From Occallatibacter savannae (GTDB lineage Bacteria; Acidobacteriota; Terriglobia; Terriglobales; Acidobacteriaceae), in the NCBI RefSeq assembly GCF_003131205.1, contig NZ_QFFY01000004.1, positions 558,001 to 622,000 of the forward strand: DNA of 64,000 nucleotides, read 5' to 3'. Each line of letters opens with the position of its first letter. Within the stretch, counting starts at the first letter, position 1. Positions 56,098 through 64,000 of the stretch are shown here, piece after piece. Below the pieces are notes generated by a model. That model saw only the letters and a program-made list of their open reading frames with translations. It searched no databases and was not told the origin of the DNA. The position numbers and the translations under genes were made by a program.

Positions 56098-57171
56098 ATG
56101 CAGAAGCCTTTGGCCGCTCTGGCCGCTGTTATGTTGATTAGTTCAGCCAGCTCAATTGCAGGCGCGCAGCAGCAGGGCGGGCATCACTGGGCTCTGGTCG
56201 TCCACGGCGGTGCGGGCGTCATCGAGAAATCCCAGCTCGGCCCCGAGGGCGACAAAGCCTACCGCGCTGGTCTCGACAAAGCTATTCACGCCGGCGCTGC
56301 GGTACTCGACAAAGGCGGCTCTGCGCTCGACGCCGTCGAAGCTGCCCTCCATGTCCTCGAAGAAGATCCGCACTTCAACGCCGGTAAAGGCGCCGTCTTC
56401 ACGCGAGAAGGCAAAAATGAGATGGATGCCTCGATCATGAATGGATCCGACCTGAAAGCGGGTGCCGTGGCCGGCGTTCAGCGCGTCCACAGCCCCATCA
56501 GCGCCGCCCGCGCAGTGATGGAGAAATCGCCGCATGTGATGATCGCCGGCCGCGGCGCCGACGAATTTGCAGCCAGCGTCGGCCTCAAGATGGAAGAACC
56601 GAGCTACTTCTTCACCGAGAGCCGCTGGCAGGGCCTCGTCAAAGAACTCAAGAAGAAAGGGCTGCCCATTCCCCCGCGCCCCGCCGGAGTGCCGAAAGAA
56701 GGCGAGCAGATTCCTGTTGCCGTCCTCGATGAAGCCGAAGACTCAGGAGTTCACGGCACCACAGGCGTCGTCGCTCTCGATCGCAACGGCAACATCGCCG
56801 CTGGCACTTCGACCGGCGGCATGCAGGCCAAGATGCCTGGCCGCGTCGGCGACTCTCCCATCATCGGTGCAGGCACATACGCCTCAGATCAGTCCTGCGC
56901 CGTCAGCGGCACAGGCACTGGTGAGTACTTCATCCGCCTCGGCGTCGCGCGCGAGGTCTGCAATCTTGTCTACTTCAAAGGCATGAAGCTCCAGGATGCC
57001 GTCGATCACGTGATTCACAAAGAGCTCGAAGATCTCCATGGGGACGGTGGTGTCATCGCCATCACGCCCGACGGGCAACTCGCGTGGAGCTTCAACACAC
57101 CCGGCATGTTCCGCGCAAAGCTCGTCGAAGGCGGCCAGGTTCAGATGGGAATCTACAACGACGAACCGTAA
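56098..57171 (+). CDS. iaaA: isoaspartyl peptidase / L-asparaginase (Ntn hydrolase)
   Basis: The 357-residue enzyme removes isoaspartyl residues or hydrolyses asparagine after self-cleavage. A signal peptide (AALAAVMLISSASSIAGAQ) suggests export. The alpha part has VVHGGAGV and NAGKGAVFTREGKNEMDASIM. The nucleophile threonine is T221 in VHGTTGVVALD, followed by STGGMQAKMPGRVGDSPIIGAGTYA and GTGTGEYFIR. The ATG at 56098 with GAGGTGGAGAAG upstream is preferred to the GTG at 56089. It follows the TonB receptor terminator. Confidence 0.94.
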   Translation: MQKPLAALAAVMLISSASSIAGAQQQGGHHWALVVHGGAGVIEKSQLGPEGDKAYRAGLDKAIHAGAAVLDKGGSALDAVEAALHVLEEDPHFNAGKGAVFTREGKNEMDASIMNGSDLKAGAVAGVQRVHSPISAARAVMEKSPHVMIAGRGADEFAASVGLKMEEPSYFFTESRWQGLVKELKKKGLPIPPRPAGVPKEGEQIPVAVLDEAEDSGVHGTTGVVALDRNGNIAAGTSTGGMQAKMPGRVGDSPIIGAGTYASDQSCAVSGTGTGEYFIRLGVAREVCNLVYFKGMKLQDAVDHVIHKELEDLHGDGGVIAITPDGQLAWSFNTPGMFRAKLVEGGQVQMGIYNDEP

Positions 57172-57227
57172 CGGATGCGTTCGAGCTTCTACTGACAACG
57201 GCGGGAGACGACCTGGATAGGTGACAC

Positions 57228-57776
57228 ATGGCTCTGCAATTCACGACCTCCTACATCGAAGACGCGCTCGCCATCTTTCGCCAGTACAAGCAGCTTGGCG
57301 AAAGGGCAATCGCCCAGGTATCCGACGACCAGCTCTTCGCTACTCTTGATGACGAATCGAACTCCATCGCGATCATCGTCAAACACATGACCGGAAACAT
57401 GCGCTCTCGCTGGACCGACTTCCTCACCGCCGACGGAGAGAAGCCTTCTCGCAACCGCGACTGCGAATTCGTCGACCCGCCGGCCACGCGCGAAGCGCTC
57501 CTGCAGGATTGGGAACACGGCTGGGCCTGCGTCTTCTCCGCGATCGAGCCCCTGACCGACGCCGACCTGCCCCGGACTGTCTACATCCGCGGCGAGGCAC
57601 ACTCCGTCCTACAGGCCATCAACCGCCAGCTCGCGCATTACCCCATGCACATCGGCCAGATCATCCTGCTCGCCAAGCACTACGCCGGCGCGCACTGGCA
57701 AACCCTGAGCGTCGCCCGCAACCGCTCTGCCGAGTACAACCGCAAAGTGGCCGCCGGAGAAGCCAGCCAGCGCTGA
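57228..57776 (+). CDS. DinB-superfamily (DUF1572-like) protein
   Basis: The 182-residue four-helix protein has the metal-site pattern of DinB/YfiT-like proteins: IAIIVKHMTGNMRSRWTDFL, then VLQAINRQLAHYPMHIGQIILLAKHYAG, giving His ligands on three helices. Such proteins include metal-dependent thiol transferases; the substrate is unknown. GGTGACAC lies before the ATG. It converges on the rubrerythrin gene with 12 bp between stops. Confidence 0.85.
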   Translation: MALQFTTSYIEDALAIFRQYKQLGERAIAQVSDDQLFATLDDESNSIAIIVKHMTGNMRSRWTDFLTADGEKPSRNRDCEFVDPPATREALLQDWEHGWACVFSAIEPLTDADLPRTVYIRGEAHSVLQAINRQLAHYPMHIGQIILLAKHYAGAHWQTLSVARNRSAEYNRKVAAGEASQR

Positions 57777-57788
57777 CCCGCTGTTCAG

Positions 57789-58367
57789 CTACCGGATCAC
57801 CTCAAACTTGTCGAAAGCGAGGTTGCAAACAGGGCAGCGCTCCTGCTCCTTCGCTGTTCGCGTCGTGTACCCGCACGCTGCGCACACATAGAAGTCGCAC
57901 GCACTTCCTGCCCACGATTCCTTCACGCTCTTCGCCACCAACTCGATAGCTTCGGCGTACAGCTGCGCATGGGTTTTCTCCGCTTCCATCGCCCACGCGA
58001 ATGAGCGCTTCGCGATCGGCAGATCGCTCTCCGTGGCCTCGGCAATAGACGCCGGATACATCGTCTCGATCTCATACAGCTCGCCGGCCAGCGCCGCCTT
58101 CAGGTTCTCGAGCGTACTCTTCACCTCAGCCGCATGGATTTCGCACTGCGCCTCCGCGCCCAGCTGCTTTAGCACTCGGGCATGATTCTTCGCGTGAATC
58201 TCCTCCGCACGCGCCGCTGCTCTGAACAAACTCGCGGCCCCATGCCAACCCTCTGCGTCTGCCTTCGCTGCAAACCCGACATACTTCGCGTGTGCATTCG
58301 ACTCCCCCTCATACGCCGCAAGGAGGTTCGCTACGGTAGCAGTGTTCTCCAGAACTGAATTCGGCAT
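57789..58367 (-). CDS. rubrerythrin
   Basis: The 192-residue protein is a peroxide-scavenging non-heme iron protein. The four-helix di-iron domain has YEGESNAHAKY, AEEIHAKNH, ELYEIETMYP and EAEKTHAQLY. The C-terminal rubredoxin-like domain has FYVCAACGYTT and CPVCN, two CxxC pairs for one iron. GGAGGG before the ATG at 58367 fixes the start rather than the GTG at 58373. It stands alone between two convergent/tandem units. Confidence 0.93.
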   Translation of the reverse strand: MPNSVLENTATVANLLAAYEGESNAHAKYVGFAAKADAEGWHGAASLFRAAARAEEIHAKNHARVLKQLGAEAQCEIHAAEVKSTLENLKAALAGELYEIETMYPASIAEATESDLPIAKRSFAWAMEAEKTHAQLYAEAIELVAKSVKESWAGSACDFYVCAACGYTTRTAKEQERCPVCNLAFDKFEVIR

Positions 58368-58444
58368 TCTCACCCTCCGGTTCTTCTCATCGAAAGGGTA
58401 GAGACCCGGCGCGCTCGCAAGCTGTGACGGGCACTACAAACAGA

Positions 58445-58470
58445 AAGGCCATCCCGTTAAGGATGGCCTT
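58445..58470 (-). terminator. terminator of the processing-protease gene
   Basis: GGCCATCC (58447-58454), loop CGTTAA and GGATGGCC (58461-58468). On the minus strand the stem is followed by TTTCTGTTTG, the same tail as after the rho operon. Confidence 0.7.
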
Positions 58471-58490
58471 CTCTGACGAACCCGGTCCGT

Positions 58491-60113
58491 CTATTGATTC
58501 GTAGCGCCGCTGGCCCGTGCCTCTGCCTTTTGCGCCAGAACCTTGTGCGCTGTGTCTTCCAGAGCCTGGGCTTCCGGTAGATACGAGAGCGCTTTCTGGA
58601 TCATCGGATCCCAGTCCGCCATCACGCGCAGTCCCTGCTGCTGTCCGAACTGGCTCGTGATGATGTTCTCCTTCAGATTGACCTTGACCCAGTCCAGATT
58701 CTCGTCGATCTGCTTGTCGCTCACCGGAATGTCATCCTGCGTCGCAAGCCACTGTTTGAAGTCGCTCAGTACGGCATCATCCACCTGGAAGTTCCGGTCA
58801 ACCGTCCGATTCGACAGGTAGTGAGCCGCAAAGTGGAAGAACGCTGCCTTGTAGACCAGATCATCCTGGAAGCGATTGTGCTTGGGCGGCTCGATCTTCT
58901 CGTCAGGCGTGATGCCTCCGCCGCCGTATACGGTGCGTCCCGAGTCCGTCATCTTCACTTCGCGGTTCGCCGATCCAGGAGCAGTCGCCCCCGCGTGGTT
59001 GTAGTAGTAGTCGTAGAGCGAAACGCCCGAGTAGTTCCGCTGAATCAGCCGTCCCGACGGGGTGTAGTAGTGATACGTCGTCAGCGCAAGCCCGGTGTTC
59101 TCGCTCAGGTTGTACACCGTCTGCACCAGCCCCTTGCCGAACGTGGTCTCACCCACGATCAGAGCGCGGTCATGATCCTGCAGCGCCCCCGACACAATCT
59201 CCGCCGCCGAGGCCGTGTTGCGGTTCACCAGCACAACAATAGGGAACTGCTTCCCTCCGTTGCCGTGAGTAGCCGTGTAGTTTTGGTCCGGATACGCGCG
59301 TCCACGCTGCGAAACAATCGTCTGCCCCTTCGCGAGCAGGTGATCGCACACCTCAACCGCCTGGCTCAGCAGTCCGCCCGGGTTCCCGCGAAGATCCAGC
59401 ACCAGCCCCTTCAGGTTCGGGAAGCTGTCAATCGCCTGGTTCACTTCCTGCGCCGTCGTTTCCTGGAACTGCGTCAGGTGGACATAACCCACCCCAGGCT
59501 TGATCTCGTATTTGAGGTCGACCGAAGGATGCGGAATCTCATCGCGCACCAGGTCGAACGTCAGTGGCTTGGTCTGCCCGTCGCGCACCACAGAGACCTG
59601 CACGTGCGTTCCCTTGGGCCCCTTCAGATTCTTCGCCACCACATCCGACGTCATCCCGTCCGTCGACTTCCCGTCGATCGCCGCGATAACGTCGCCTGGA
59701 CGGATACCGGCTCGGAACGAAGGAGTTCCTTCATACGGCGTGATCACGTAGACCTTATTGTTCTGTTGCTGAATCACCATGCCGACGCCGTAGTAGTGCC
59801 CGCGCTGATCTTCGCGCATCTTGGCATAGGCCTTCGGGTCATAGAAGTTGGAGTGCGGATCCAGCACCCGCAGCATCCCCGGAATCGCTCCATCGTAGAT
59901 AGCCGTGTCCGCCCGGTCGCCCGAGATAGGCTCGGCATAGTTCTGCTCCACGATCGCGTACACATCCGTGAACGACTTCAGGCTGTCGCGAATCTGGCTC
60001 TCATCCTGAGAAGACTGTGCTCCCACCCTGCGCTGCAGAAACGTGCCGGCTACGGCACATACGGCGAAAAAGATGATGAGGCTGAAAAGTGCCCGGCGGG
60101 CAGGGGGGGTCAT
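58491..60113 (-). CDS. S41-family carboxy-terminal processing protease
   Basis: The 540-residue protease has an N-terminal signal-anchor (ALFSLIIFFAVCAVAGTFL), a PDZ domain (about 105-190, GVGMVIQQQNNKVYVITPYEGTPSFRAGIRPGDVI) and the S41 core. The catalytic dyad is serine S302 in NRNTASAAEIVSGAL and lysine K327 in GETTFGKGLVQ, 25 residues apart as in CtpA. The C-terminal 130 residues are a helical extension. It acts in the periplasm on unfolded or tagged proteins. It diverges from the PPIase gene across about 280 bp. Confidence 0.94.
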   Translation of the reverse strand: MTPPARRALFSLIIFFAVCAVAGTFLQRRVGAQSSQDESQIRDSLKSFTDVYAIVEQNYAEPISGDRADTAIYDGAIPGMLRVLDPHSNFYDPKAYAKMREDQRGHYYGVGMVIQQQNNKVYVITPYEGTPSFRAGIRPGDVIAAIDGKSTDGMTSDVVAKNLKGPKGTHVQVSVVRDGQTKPLTFDLVRDEIPHPSVDLKYEIKPGVGYVHLTQFQETTAQEVNQAIDSFPNLKGLVLDLRGNPGGLLSQAVEVCDHLLAKGQTIVSQRGRAYPDQNYTATHGNGGKQFPIVVLVNRNTASAAEIVSGALQDHDRALIVGETTFGKGLVQTVYNLSENTGLALTTYHYYTPSGRLIQRNYSGVSLYDYYYNHAGATAPGSANREVKMTDSGRTVYGGGGITPDEKIEPPKHNRFQDDLVYKAAFFHFAAHYLSNRTVDRNFQVDDAVLSDFKQWLATQDDIPVSDKQIDENLDWVKVNLKENIITSQFGQQQGLRVMADWDPMIQKALSYLPEAQALEDTAHKVLAQKAEARASGATNQ

Positions 60114-60392
60114 GCGGGAGGGTCCTCCGAAGTGCGACTGCTACAGGCGCCTCCGAGGCACCTCGCAGGCCAAACCTGGGCTAAAGTATAGCACTGGCTC
60201 ATTTGACGCCGGCTCCACGCTTTCGGATAGCTGATTACCGAGGTGGACCACTCACTCGCCGTGGTCCCGAATCCGGAAATCAGCCCTGAGCAGGTCATTC
60301 CAGCTCACCTCGCACTCTTTTGCTGCCCCGGGATTTACAATGACGTCTATGCCTTTAGTGGTCTCCGCAGACCGCTTTGTTGTGTGCCAACT

Positions 60393-62144
60393 ATGACTTT
60401 GAAAATCCTTCGTGTCCCCGGAGCCCTCGCGCTCTCTGCAGTCCTGTTCACCGGTCTGGCCCTCGCTCAGCAACGACCCAGTTCCACCGAAAGCCCCTAC
60501 GGCGGCTCCACGGTTGAAGAGATCGTCGCGCGCGTCAACAACCAGATCATCACGAAATCGGACTACGATCGCGCCCAGAACGAGCTCGACCAGGAGATGC
60601 GTCAGCGGGGATCGACCATGCAGGAGATCTCGGACGCCCACCGCGACCTCCTCCGCAACCTCATCGACCAGCAGCTCTGGCTCGCCAAGGGCAAGGAACT
60701 CGGCGTCACCGGCGATACCGAACTGATCAATCGTCTCAACGAGATACGTAAGCAGTACAACCTGGCCACCATGGAAGACCTCGAAAAGGCCGCCAAAGAC
60801 CAGGGCGTCTCGTTTGAAGACTTCAAGGCCAACATCCGCAATCAGATCGTCACCCAATCGGTCATGCGCGATCAGGTAGGCCGCAAAATCCAGCCCACTC
60901 CCGGCGAGCTACAGCGCTACTTTGAGGCGCACAAAAGCGAGTACGCCCAGCCCGAAAGCGTAAAGCTCGGCGAAATCCTCATCTCCACCGGCTCCAATCC
61001 AGACGATCAGCAGAAGCTGGCCGAAGCCAAAGCCAAAGCCGACGACATCGAAGCCCGCCTCAAGGCCGGTGGTGACTTCGCCCAGCTCGCCCGCAGCTTC
61101 AGCGAAGGCACAACGGCGGCTACCGGCGGCGAACTCGGCACCTACAAAAAAGGCCAGCTCGGCGAGCCCTTCGAAAGCAAAACCTTCGGCCTCAAAACTG
61201 GCGAGATCACCGAGCCCATCCGCACCAAGCAGGGCTACGTCATCCTCAAGGTCCTTGACCACATCCAGGGCGGCGACCCGCAATTCAAGGACGTCCAGAA
61301 CGAGGTCGAGCAGAACTACTTCGAAGCCAAGGCCGGTCCGGCCATGCGCCAATACCTGGCCCAGATGCGCGACGAAGCCGCCATCTATATCAAGCCCGGA
61401 TACGAAGACAGCGCTGCTACGGCCGCGGAGAAGCACCCCAGCATCACCTTCAGCGCGTACCAGGCCCCCACCGCCAAGAAGAAGCGGAAGGTAGAGCGGA
61501 CCCGTTTCCGCGAGACCACCCACGGCTTCCGCCAAAAGACGGCGGTCAAACCGCTCCCCAGCGACACAGCCAGTGCGGATGCGGCTGCTCCCGCCAAACC
61601 GGAGAAGGCCAGCAAGAAAAACAAGAAGGCCAAGACCGAAGAGGCTTCCATGAAGCCCGGCAAGAAAGAGAAGATCCGCTTCGGCAAGGCGCCGCAGGAA
61701 ACCCTGCCCGCAGCACCTGCCAGCCCCACTGAAGACGCCGGCGCGGTCGGCCAGGTTGCAGCCGGCAACGAGCCCGAGAATCCGCTTGAAGCCGACTCCA
61801 AACCTGAAAAGAAGACCCGTTTCAGCGATCGCGCCAAGCTGCCCAAACAGCCAAAGCCGAAGGGCCCGCAACTCGATCCCGAAGCGCCCACGGCTGCCGA
61901 CGCGGCAGAGGTCGCCGATCGCCAGGCGCAGGCTGGTCCGCTCGGACTCGGTGGCAATCAGACCGACAAGAAGAAAAAGAAGAACACCACCACCGGCGAC
62001 AAAACCCGTCTGAGCGACAAGAAGAAGGATCAGCAGCAGGAAGACACAGGCGACCGCCCCCTGGGACTCGCTCCGCAGCAGCCGGTGAACGGCACCACCC
62101 CGGCTCCTCCCATCCCGGGAACTCCCGGAGTGCCTCCGCAATAA
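60393..62144 (+). CDS. SurA-like peptidyl-prolyl isomerase with long basic tail
   Basis: The 583-residue protein has a signal peptide (ALALSAVLFTGLALAQ), a SurA N-terminal helical domain (VEEIVARVNNQIITKSDYDRAQNEL) and one PpiC parvulin domain (ESVKLGEILIST...GELGTYKKGQLGEPFE...TKQGYVILKVLD). After about residue 330 comes a 250-residue Lys/Ala/Pro-rich, probably disordered tail with four copies of a [KR]-[TI]-R-[FL] motif. SurA-like proteins fold outer-membrane proteins, which fits the receptor-rich context. Start is the ATG at 60393 where the signal peptide begins; the frame opens at 60243. Confidence 0.92.
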   Translation: MTLKILRVPGALALSAVLFTGLALAQQRPSSTESPYGGSTVEEIVARVNNQIITKSDYDRAQNELDQEMRQRGSTMQEISDAHRDLLRNLIDQQLWLAKGKELGVTGDTELINRLNEIRKQYNLATMEDLEKAAKDQGVSFEDFKANIRNQIVTQSVMRDQVGRKIQPTPGELQRYFEAHKSEYAQPESVKLGEILISTGSNPDDQQKLAEAKAKADDIEARLKAGGDFAQLARSFSEGTTAATGGELGTYKKGQLGEPFESKTFGLKTGEITEPIRTKQGYVILKVLDHIQGGDPQFKDVQNEVEQNYFEAKAGPAMRQYLAQMRDEAAIYIKPGYEDSAATAAEKHPSITFSAYQAPTAKKKRKVERTRFRETTHGFRQKTAVKPLPSDTASADAAAPAKPEKASKKNKKAKTEEASMKPGKKEKIRFGKAPQETLPAAPASPTEDAGAVGQVAAGNEPENPLEADSKPEKKTRFSDRAKLPKQPKPKGPQLDPEAPTAADAAEVADRQAQAGPLGLGGNQTDKKKKKNTTTGDKTRLSDKKKDQQQEDTGDRPLGLAPQQPVNGTTPAPPIPGTPGVPPQ

Positions 62145-62168
62145 ACGGCAATTCGAATCGTTAATTCA

Positions 62169-62206
62169 CTCGGGCCTGAGAGCAAATCTCAGGCCCGAGC
62201 TATTTC
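62169..62206 (+). terminator. terminator between PPIase and GNAT genes
   Basis: CTCGGGCCTGAGA (62169-62181), loop GCAAA and TCTCAGGCCCGAG (62187-62199): a perfect 13-bp stem, followed by CTATTTC on the plus strand. It lies between convergent genes and may serve both. Confidence 0.7.
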
Positions 62207-62229
62207 AGCTTCCACCGCAGCAGTGCTCA

Positions 62230-62697
62230 TCACTCCGGCCGCTGCTTCTCATACACATGCGACAGCTTCGTCAGCGCATAACCGTTGCGCTCGTAGAACC
62301 GGTGCGCATCAAGGCGCGTACTGCGCGAAGTCACGCGCATGACCTCAAGACCCTGCTCCCACGTCCACCGCTCCACCCGCTCGCATAGCCTGAGCCCGAT
62401 CTGCCGGTTCCGATACCCATCCTTCACCACCAGCCCGCCAATCAGTGCATGCGGTGCGGACTGGAGGTGATGCTGAACCGACACCTCAATCCACCCCACA
62501 ACCTCGTCGGCAATACATGCCACAAACGCCGCCTGAGTTCTAGCGCGATCCGTTAACCCCTCGATCCAGTCTGTAATCTCCGAAGCAGAGCGCTTGTATC
62601 CGAGCTGCTCCGTAAGCGCCGCAACCGCCTCAGCGTCTCTGCGCTCAATCCCGCGAATCAGAACTTCCGAAACCTGAAAAGTACCTGAATCGTTCAC
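62230..62697 (-). CDS. GNAT-family N-acetyltransferase
   Basis: The 155-residue protein shows the GNAT pattern: IRGIERRDAEAVAALTEQLGY, AFVACIADEVVGWIEVSV, then the acetyl-CoA-binding LIGGLVVKDGYRNRQIGLRLCERVERW and the end RFYERNGYAL. It starts at a GTG (62697). The acceptor is unknown. It is a single gene between convergent and divergent neighbours. Confidence 0.9.
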   Translation of the reverse strand: MNDSGTFQVSEVLIRGIERRDAEAVAALTEQLGYKRSASEITDWIEGLTDRARTQAAFVACIADEVVGWIEVSVQHHLQSAPHALIGGLVVKDGYRNRQIGLRLCERVERWTWEQGLEVMRVTSRSTRLDAHRFYERNGYALTKLSHVYEKQRPE

Positions 62698-62790
62698 GTC
62701 AACATGTTCTCACGCACTCGAACGCGCCCTGCACTCCTGTGATCCCGCGCTTTTGAGGTCGACTCCTCGTTCCTGTATCCTTCCCGCAGA

Positions 62791-63849
62791 ATGAAGGAAA
62801 TCTATGTAGCCGATCTCGCCTCCTTCGACGAAAGCCGAGTCTTCGATGCTTTCTTCCTGGTGCTGAGCAAGCAGCAGCGCATGACCAAGGCCGGCAAGCC
62901 CTATCTCAGCCTCATCCTCGGCGATAAGACCGGCCAGATCGAATGCCGCATCTGGGAACCCGGCGATCCGCGCATCGCCAAAGACTTCGACCGCGGCGAC
63001 ATCGTGAAGGTCCGCGGCTGCGTCTCCAAATTCGACGAGCGCCTCCAGATGCGCATCGACAATCTCCGTAAATCTACTGCCGAAGAATTCGACCGCCGCG
63101 ATCTCCTCCCCTGCACCTCCTGCGACGTCGACGAGCTCTGGCAAAAGCTCCTCGGCTTCGTCGAAAGCTTCACCGATCCCGATCTCAAGCTCCTCCTCAG
63201 CACCTTGCTCGCAGACTCAGGCCTCGCCCAGGCCTACCGCGAAGCCCCCGCCGCCAAGCAGCTTCATCACGCGTGGCTCGGCGGCCTGTTGGAGCACGTC
63301 GTCAGCCTGCTGACACTTGCCGATCGCGTCGCTCCGCACTATCCCATCCTGCACCGCGATCTGCTCCTCACCGGAGTAGTCCTTCACGACATCGGCAAGG
63401 TCCAGGAACTCACCTGGGAAATCGGCTTCGAGTACAGCGTTGAGGGCACACTCCTCGGCCACATCCAGATGGGTATGGCCCTCGTCGAGAAGACCATCGA
63501 CAAGCTGCCCAGCTTCCCGCCGCGTCTCAAGACGCTCGTCCTTCACCTCATCCTCTCGCATCACGGCAAGCTCGAGTTCGGTTCCCCCAAGCTGCCCATG
63601 ATCCCCGAGGCGCTCGTCCTCAACTTCGTCGACGACCTCGACGCCAAGATGCAGGCCATGATGAGTGAATTCGAGAAATCCGCTAGGGAAGGGAAGGGCT
63701 CCGACGAGCTCACCAACCGCATCTGGGCTCTCGATCAGCGCCAGATGCTCAATACCCGCGAGTGGCTGAAGAAAGACCCAAAGCCGACCACCGGCTCCCT
63801 ATTCGACGAACCAGCTCCACTGCTCTTCGGTGAGGGGAACAACGGATAG
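62791..63849 (+). CDS. 3'-5' exoribonuclease YhaM-like (OB fold + HD domain)
   Basis: The 352-residue protein has an N-terminal OB-fold nucleic-acid domain (about 15-100, KPYLSLILGDKTGQIECRIWEP, DIVKVRGCVSKFDERLQMRI) and a HD phosphohydrolase domain with LHHAWLGGLLEHVVSLL, GVVLHDIGKV and LSHHGKLEFG-SPK. That is the YhaM/Cbf1 layout, which trims RNA or DNA 3' ends. The last 51 bases overlap the convergent EVE-domain gene. Start at 62791 fits MKEIYVADL. Confidence 0.92.
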   Translation: MKEIYVADLASFDESRVFDAFFLVLSKQQRMTKAGKPYLSLILGDKTGQIECRIWEPGDPRIAKDFDRGDIVKVRGCVSKFDERLQMRIDNLRKSTAEEFDRRDLLPCTSCDVDELWQKLLGFVESFTDPDLKLLLSTLLADSGLAQAYREAPAAKQLHHAWLGGLLEHVVSLLTLADRVAPHYPILHRDLLLTGVVLHDIGKVQELTWEIGFEYSVEGTLLGHIQMGMALVEKTIDKLPSFPPRLKTLVLHLILSHHGKLEFGSPKLPMIPEALVLNFVDDLDAKMQAMMSEFEKSAREGKGSDELTNRIWALDQRQMLNTREWLKKDPKPTTGSLFDEPAPLLFGEGNNG

Positions 63850-64000
63850 CCGCCCGATCTTTACCAGCGGCGAATCGCGAAAGATCGCCGCAGTTTTGAT
63901 CTGATCCAGCGTCTTCGGCGTCTTCAGGCGCTTCCCCACCTTCACCCGCACAATCGGCACCTTGGGATCCGTCGCGTCCACGCTTACCACCGAACCCGTA
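63799..64000 (-). CDS. EVE-domain protein (5' end beyond window)
   Basis: The minus-strand frame is open to the window edge, giving TGSVVSVDATDPKVP..., and ends RLKTPKTLDQIK...LVKIGRLSVVPLTEEQWSWF at 63799. This C-terminus matches EVE-domain proteins (PUA-like fold, proposed to bind modified bases), with the sites RLKTPKTLDQIK and IGRLSV in the expected order. Only the last 67 residues are visible. The gene overlaps the 3' end of the YhaM-like gene by 51 bp on the opposite strand. Confidence 0.8.
   Translation of the reverse strand, partial: TGSVVSVDATDPKVPIVRVKVGKRLKTPKTLDQIKTAAIFRDSPLVKIGRLSVVPLTEEQWSWFVE

Noticed and set aside
58821..60191. 456-residue open frame on the plus strand
   Set aside because: It lies wholly antisense to the S41 protease, whose catalytic motifs are clear. 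The Arg-rich composition is typical of a GC-rich shadow frame.
61474..61494. KKKRKV in the PPIase tail as a nuclear localisation signal
   Set aside because: Matches the SV40 signal by chance; the protein is a secreted bacterial chaperone and the tail is generally Lys-rich.
60909..62141. 410-residue open frame antisense to the PPIase
   Set aside because: Covers the PPIase on the other strand and has Leu/Gly/Arg-rich shadow composition; the PPIase has signal peptide and parvulin motifs.

Overview
The window looks like a chromosomal segment of an Acidobacteriota, probably class Terriglobia. The evidence is three tandem secreted VWFA-related proteins of the acidobacterial type, a 1119-residue TonB-dependent receptor with an N-terminal carboxypeptidase-regulatory domain, a Ser/Thr kinase fused to PD40/TolB-like propeller repeats, many secreted beta-propeller proteins, and fairly GC-rich coding sequence with single-gene or short operons on both strands. 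I see no insertion sequence, prophage, CRISPR array or rRNA gene. The content is mostly ordinary chromosomal genes, with one tRNA.

Layout. 1-8081 (minus strand) is a GlgE-type alpha-glucan/trehalose block: GlgM-like maltose-1-phosphate synthase, GlgE maltosyltransferase, a fused TreS-maltokinase, and the 5' part of a glycosyltransferase-like gene leaving the window. Together these can turn ADP-glucose and trehalose/maltose into maltose-1-phosphate and then linear alpha-1,4-glucan. 8367-11376 has a sugar-phosphate transferase, a secreted propeller protein and a cupin. 11527-16038 has an OmpR/HisKA two-component pair, then a TadE/TadG-like surface pair whose upstream region carries a perfect CRP-type palindrome. 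16099-24466 has an ankyrin protein, a proline-rich membrane protein, a YVTN propeller, DUF2164 and the three VWFA paralogues. 24501-25878 has two small membrane proteins and inorganic pyrophosphatase. 26122-29298 is hrcA-grpE-dnaJ without dnaK; dnaJ carries a one-base frameshift. 29353-30824 is a HAD-UbiA fusion, also interrupted by a one-base frameshift at a T7 run. 31000-33793 is the kinase, possibly leaderless, and tRNA-Ala(CGC).

33860-37816 has an M48 protease, a TetR regulator with two operator copies, a dehalogenase-like hydrolase and a flavin-type oxidoreductase. 37953-42038 has rho with a coupled small gene, an omega-like RNA polymerase subunit and the ComM/YifB ATPase. 42144-46583 has Mn catalase, L-serine dehydratase, a CPBP protease, a 23-residue Lys/Ala-rich peptide gene with its own strong promoter and terminator, and rsmE. 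46633-52184 has a divergent sugar-acid dehydratase/dehydrogenase pair and a transport/stress operon (purine nucleoside permease, OsmC, methyltransferase, aquaglyceroporin). 52602-64000 has the TonB receptor, an isoaspartyl peptidase, DinB-like, rubrerythrin, a C-terminal processing protease, a SurA-like PPIase with a long basic tail, a GNAT, a YhaM-like exoribonuclease and a partial EVE-domain gene.

The most unusual item is the autonomous micropeptide unit at 45573-45801. Next are the paired homopolymer frameshifts at 28595 and 29725, the TetR operator pair, the CRP-type site and the repeated motif in the PPIase tail. Starts were often moved downstream of the longest open frame where a ribosome-binding site or family N-terminus supported it. 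All family assignments are by reading the translations; no database search was run.
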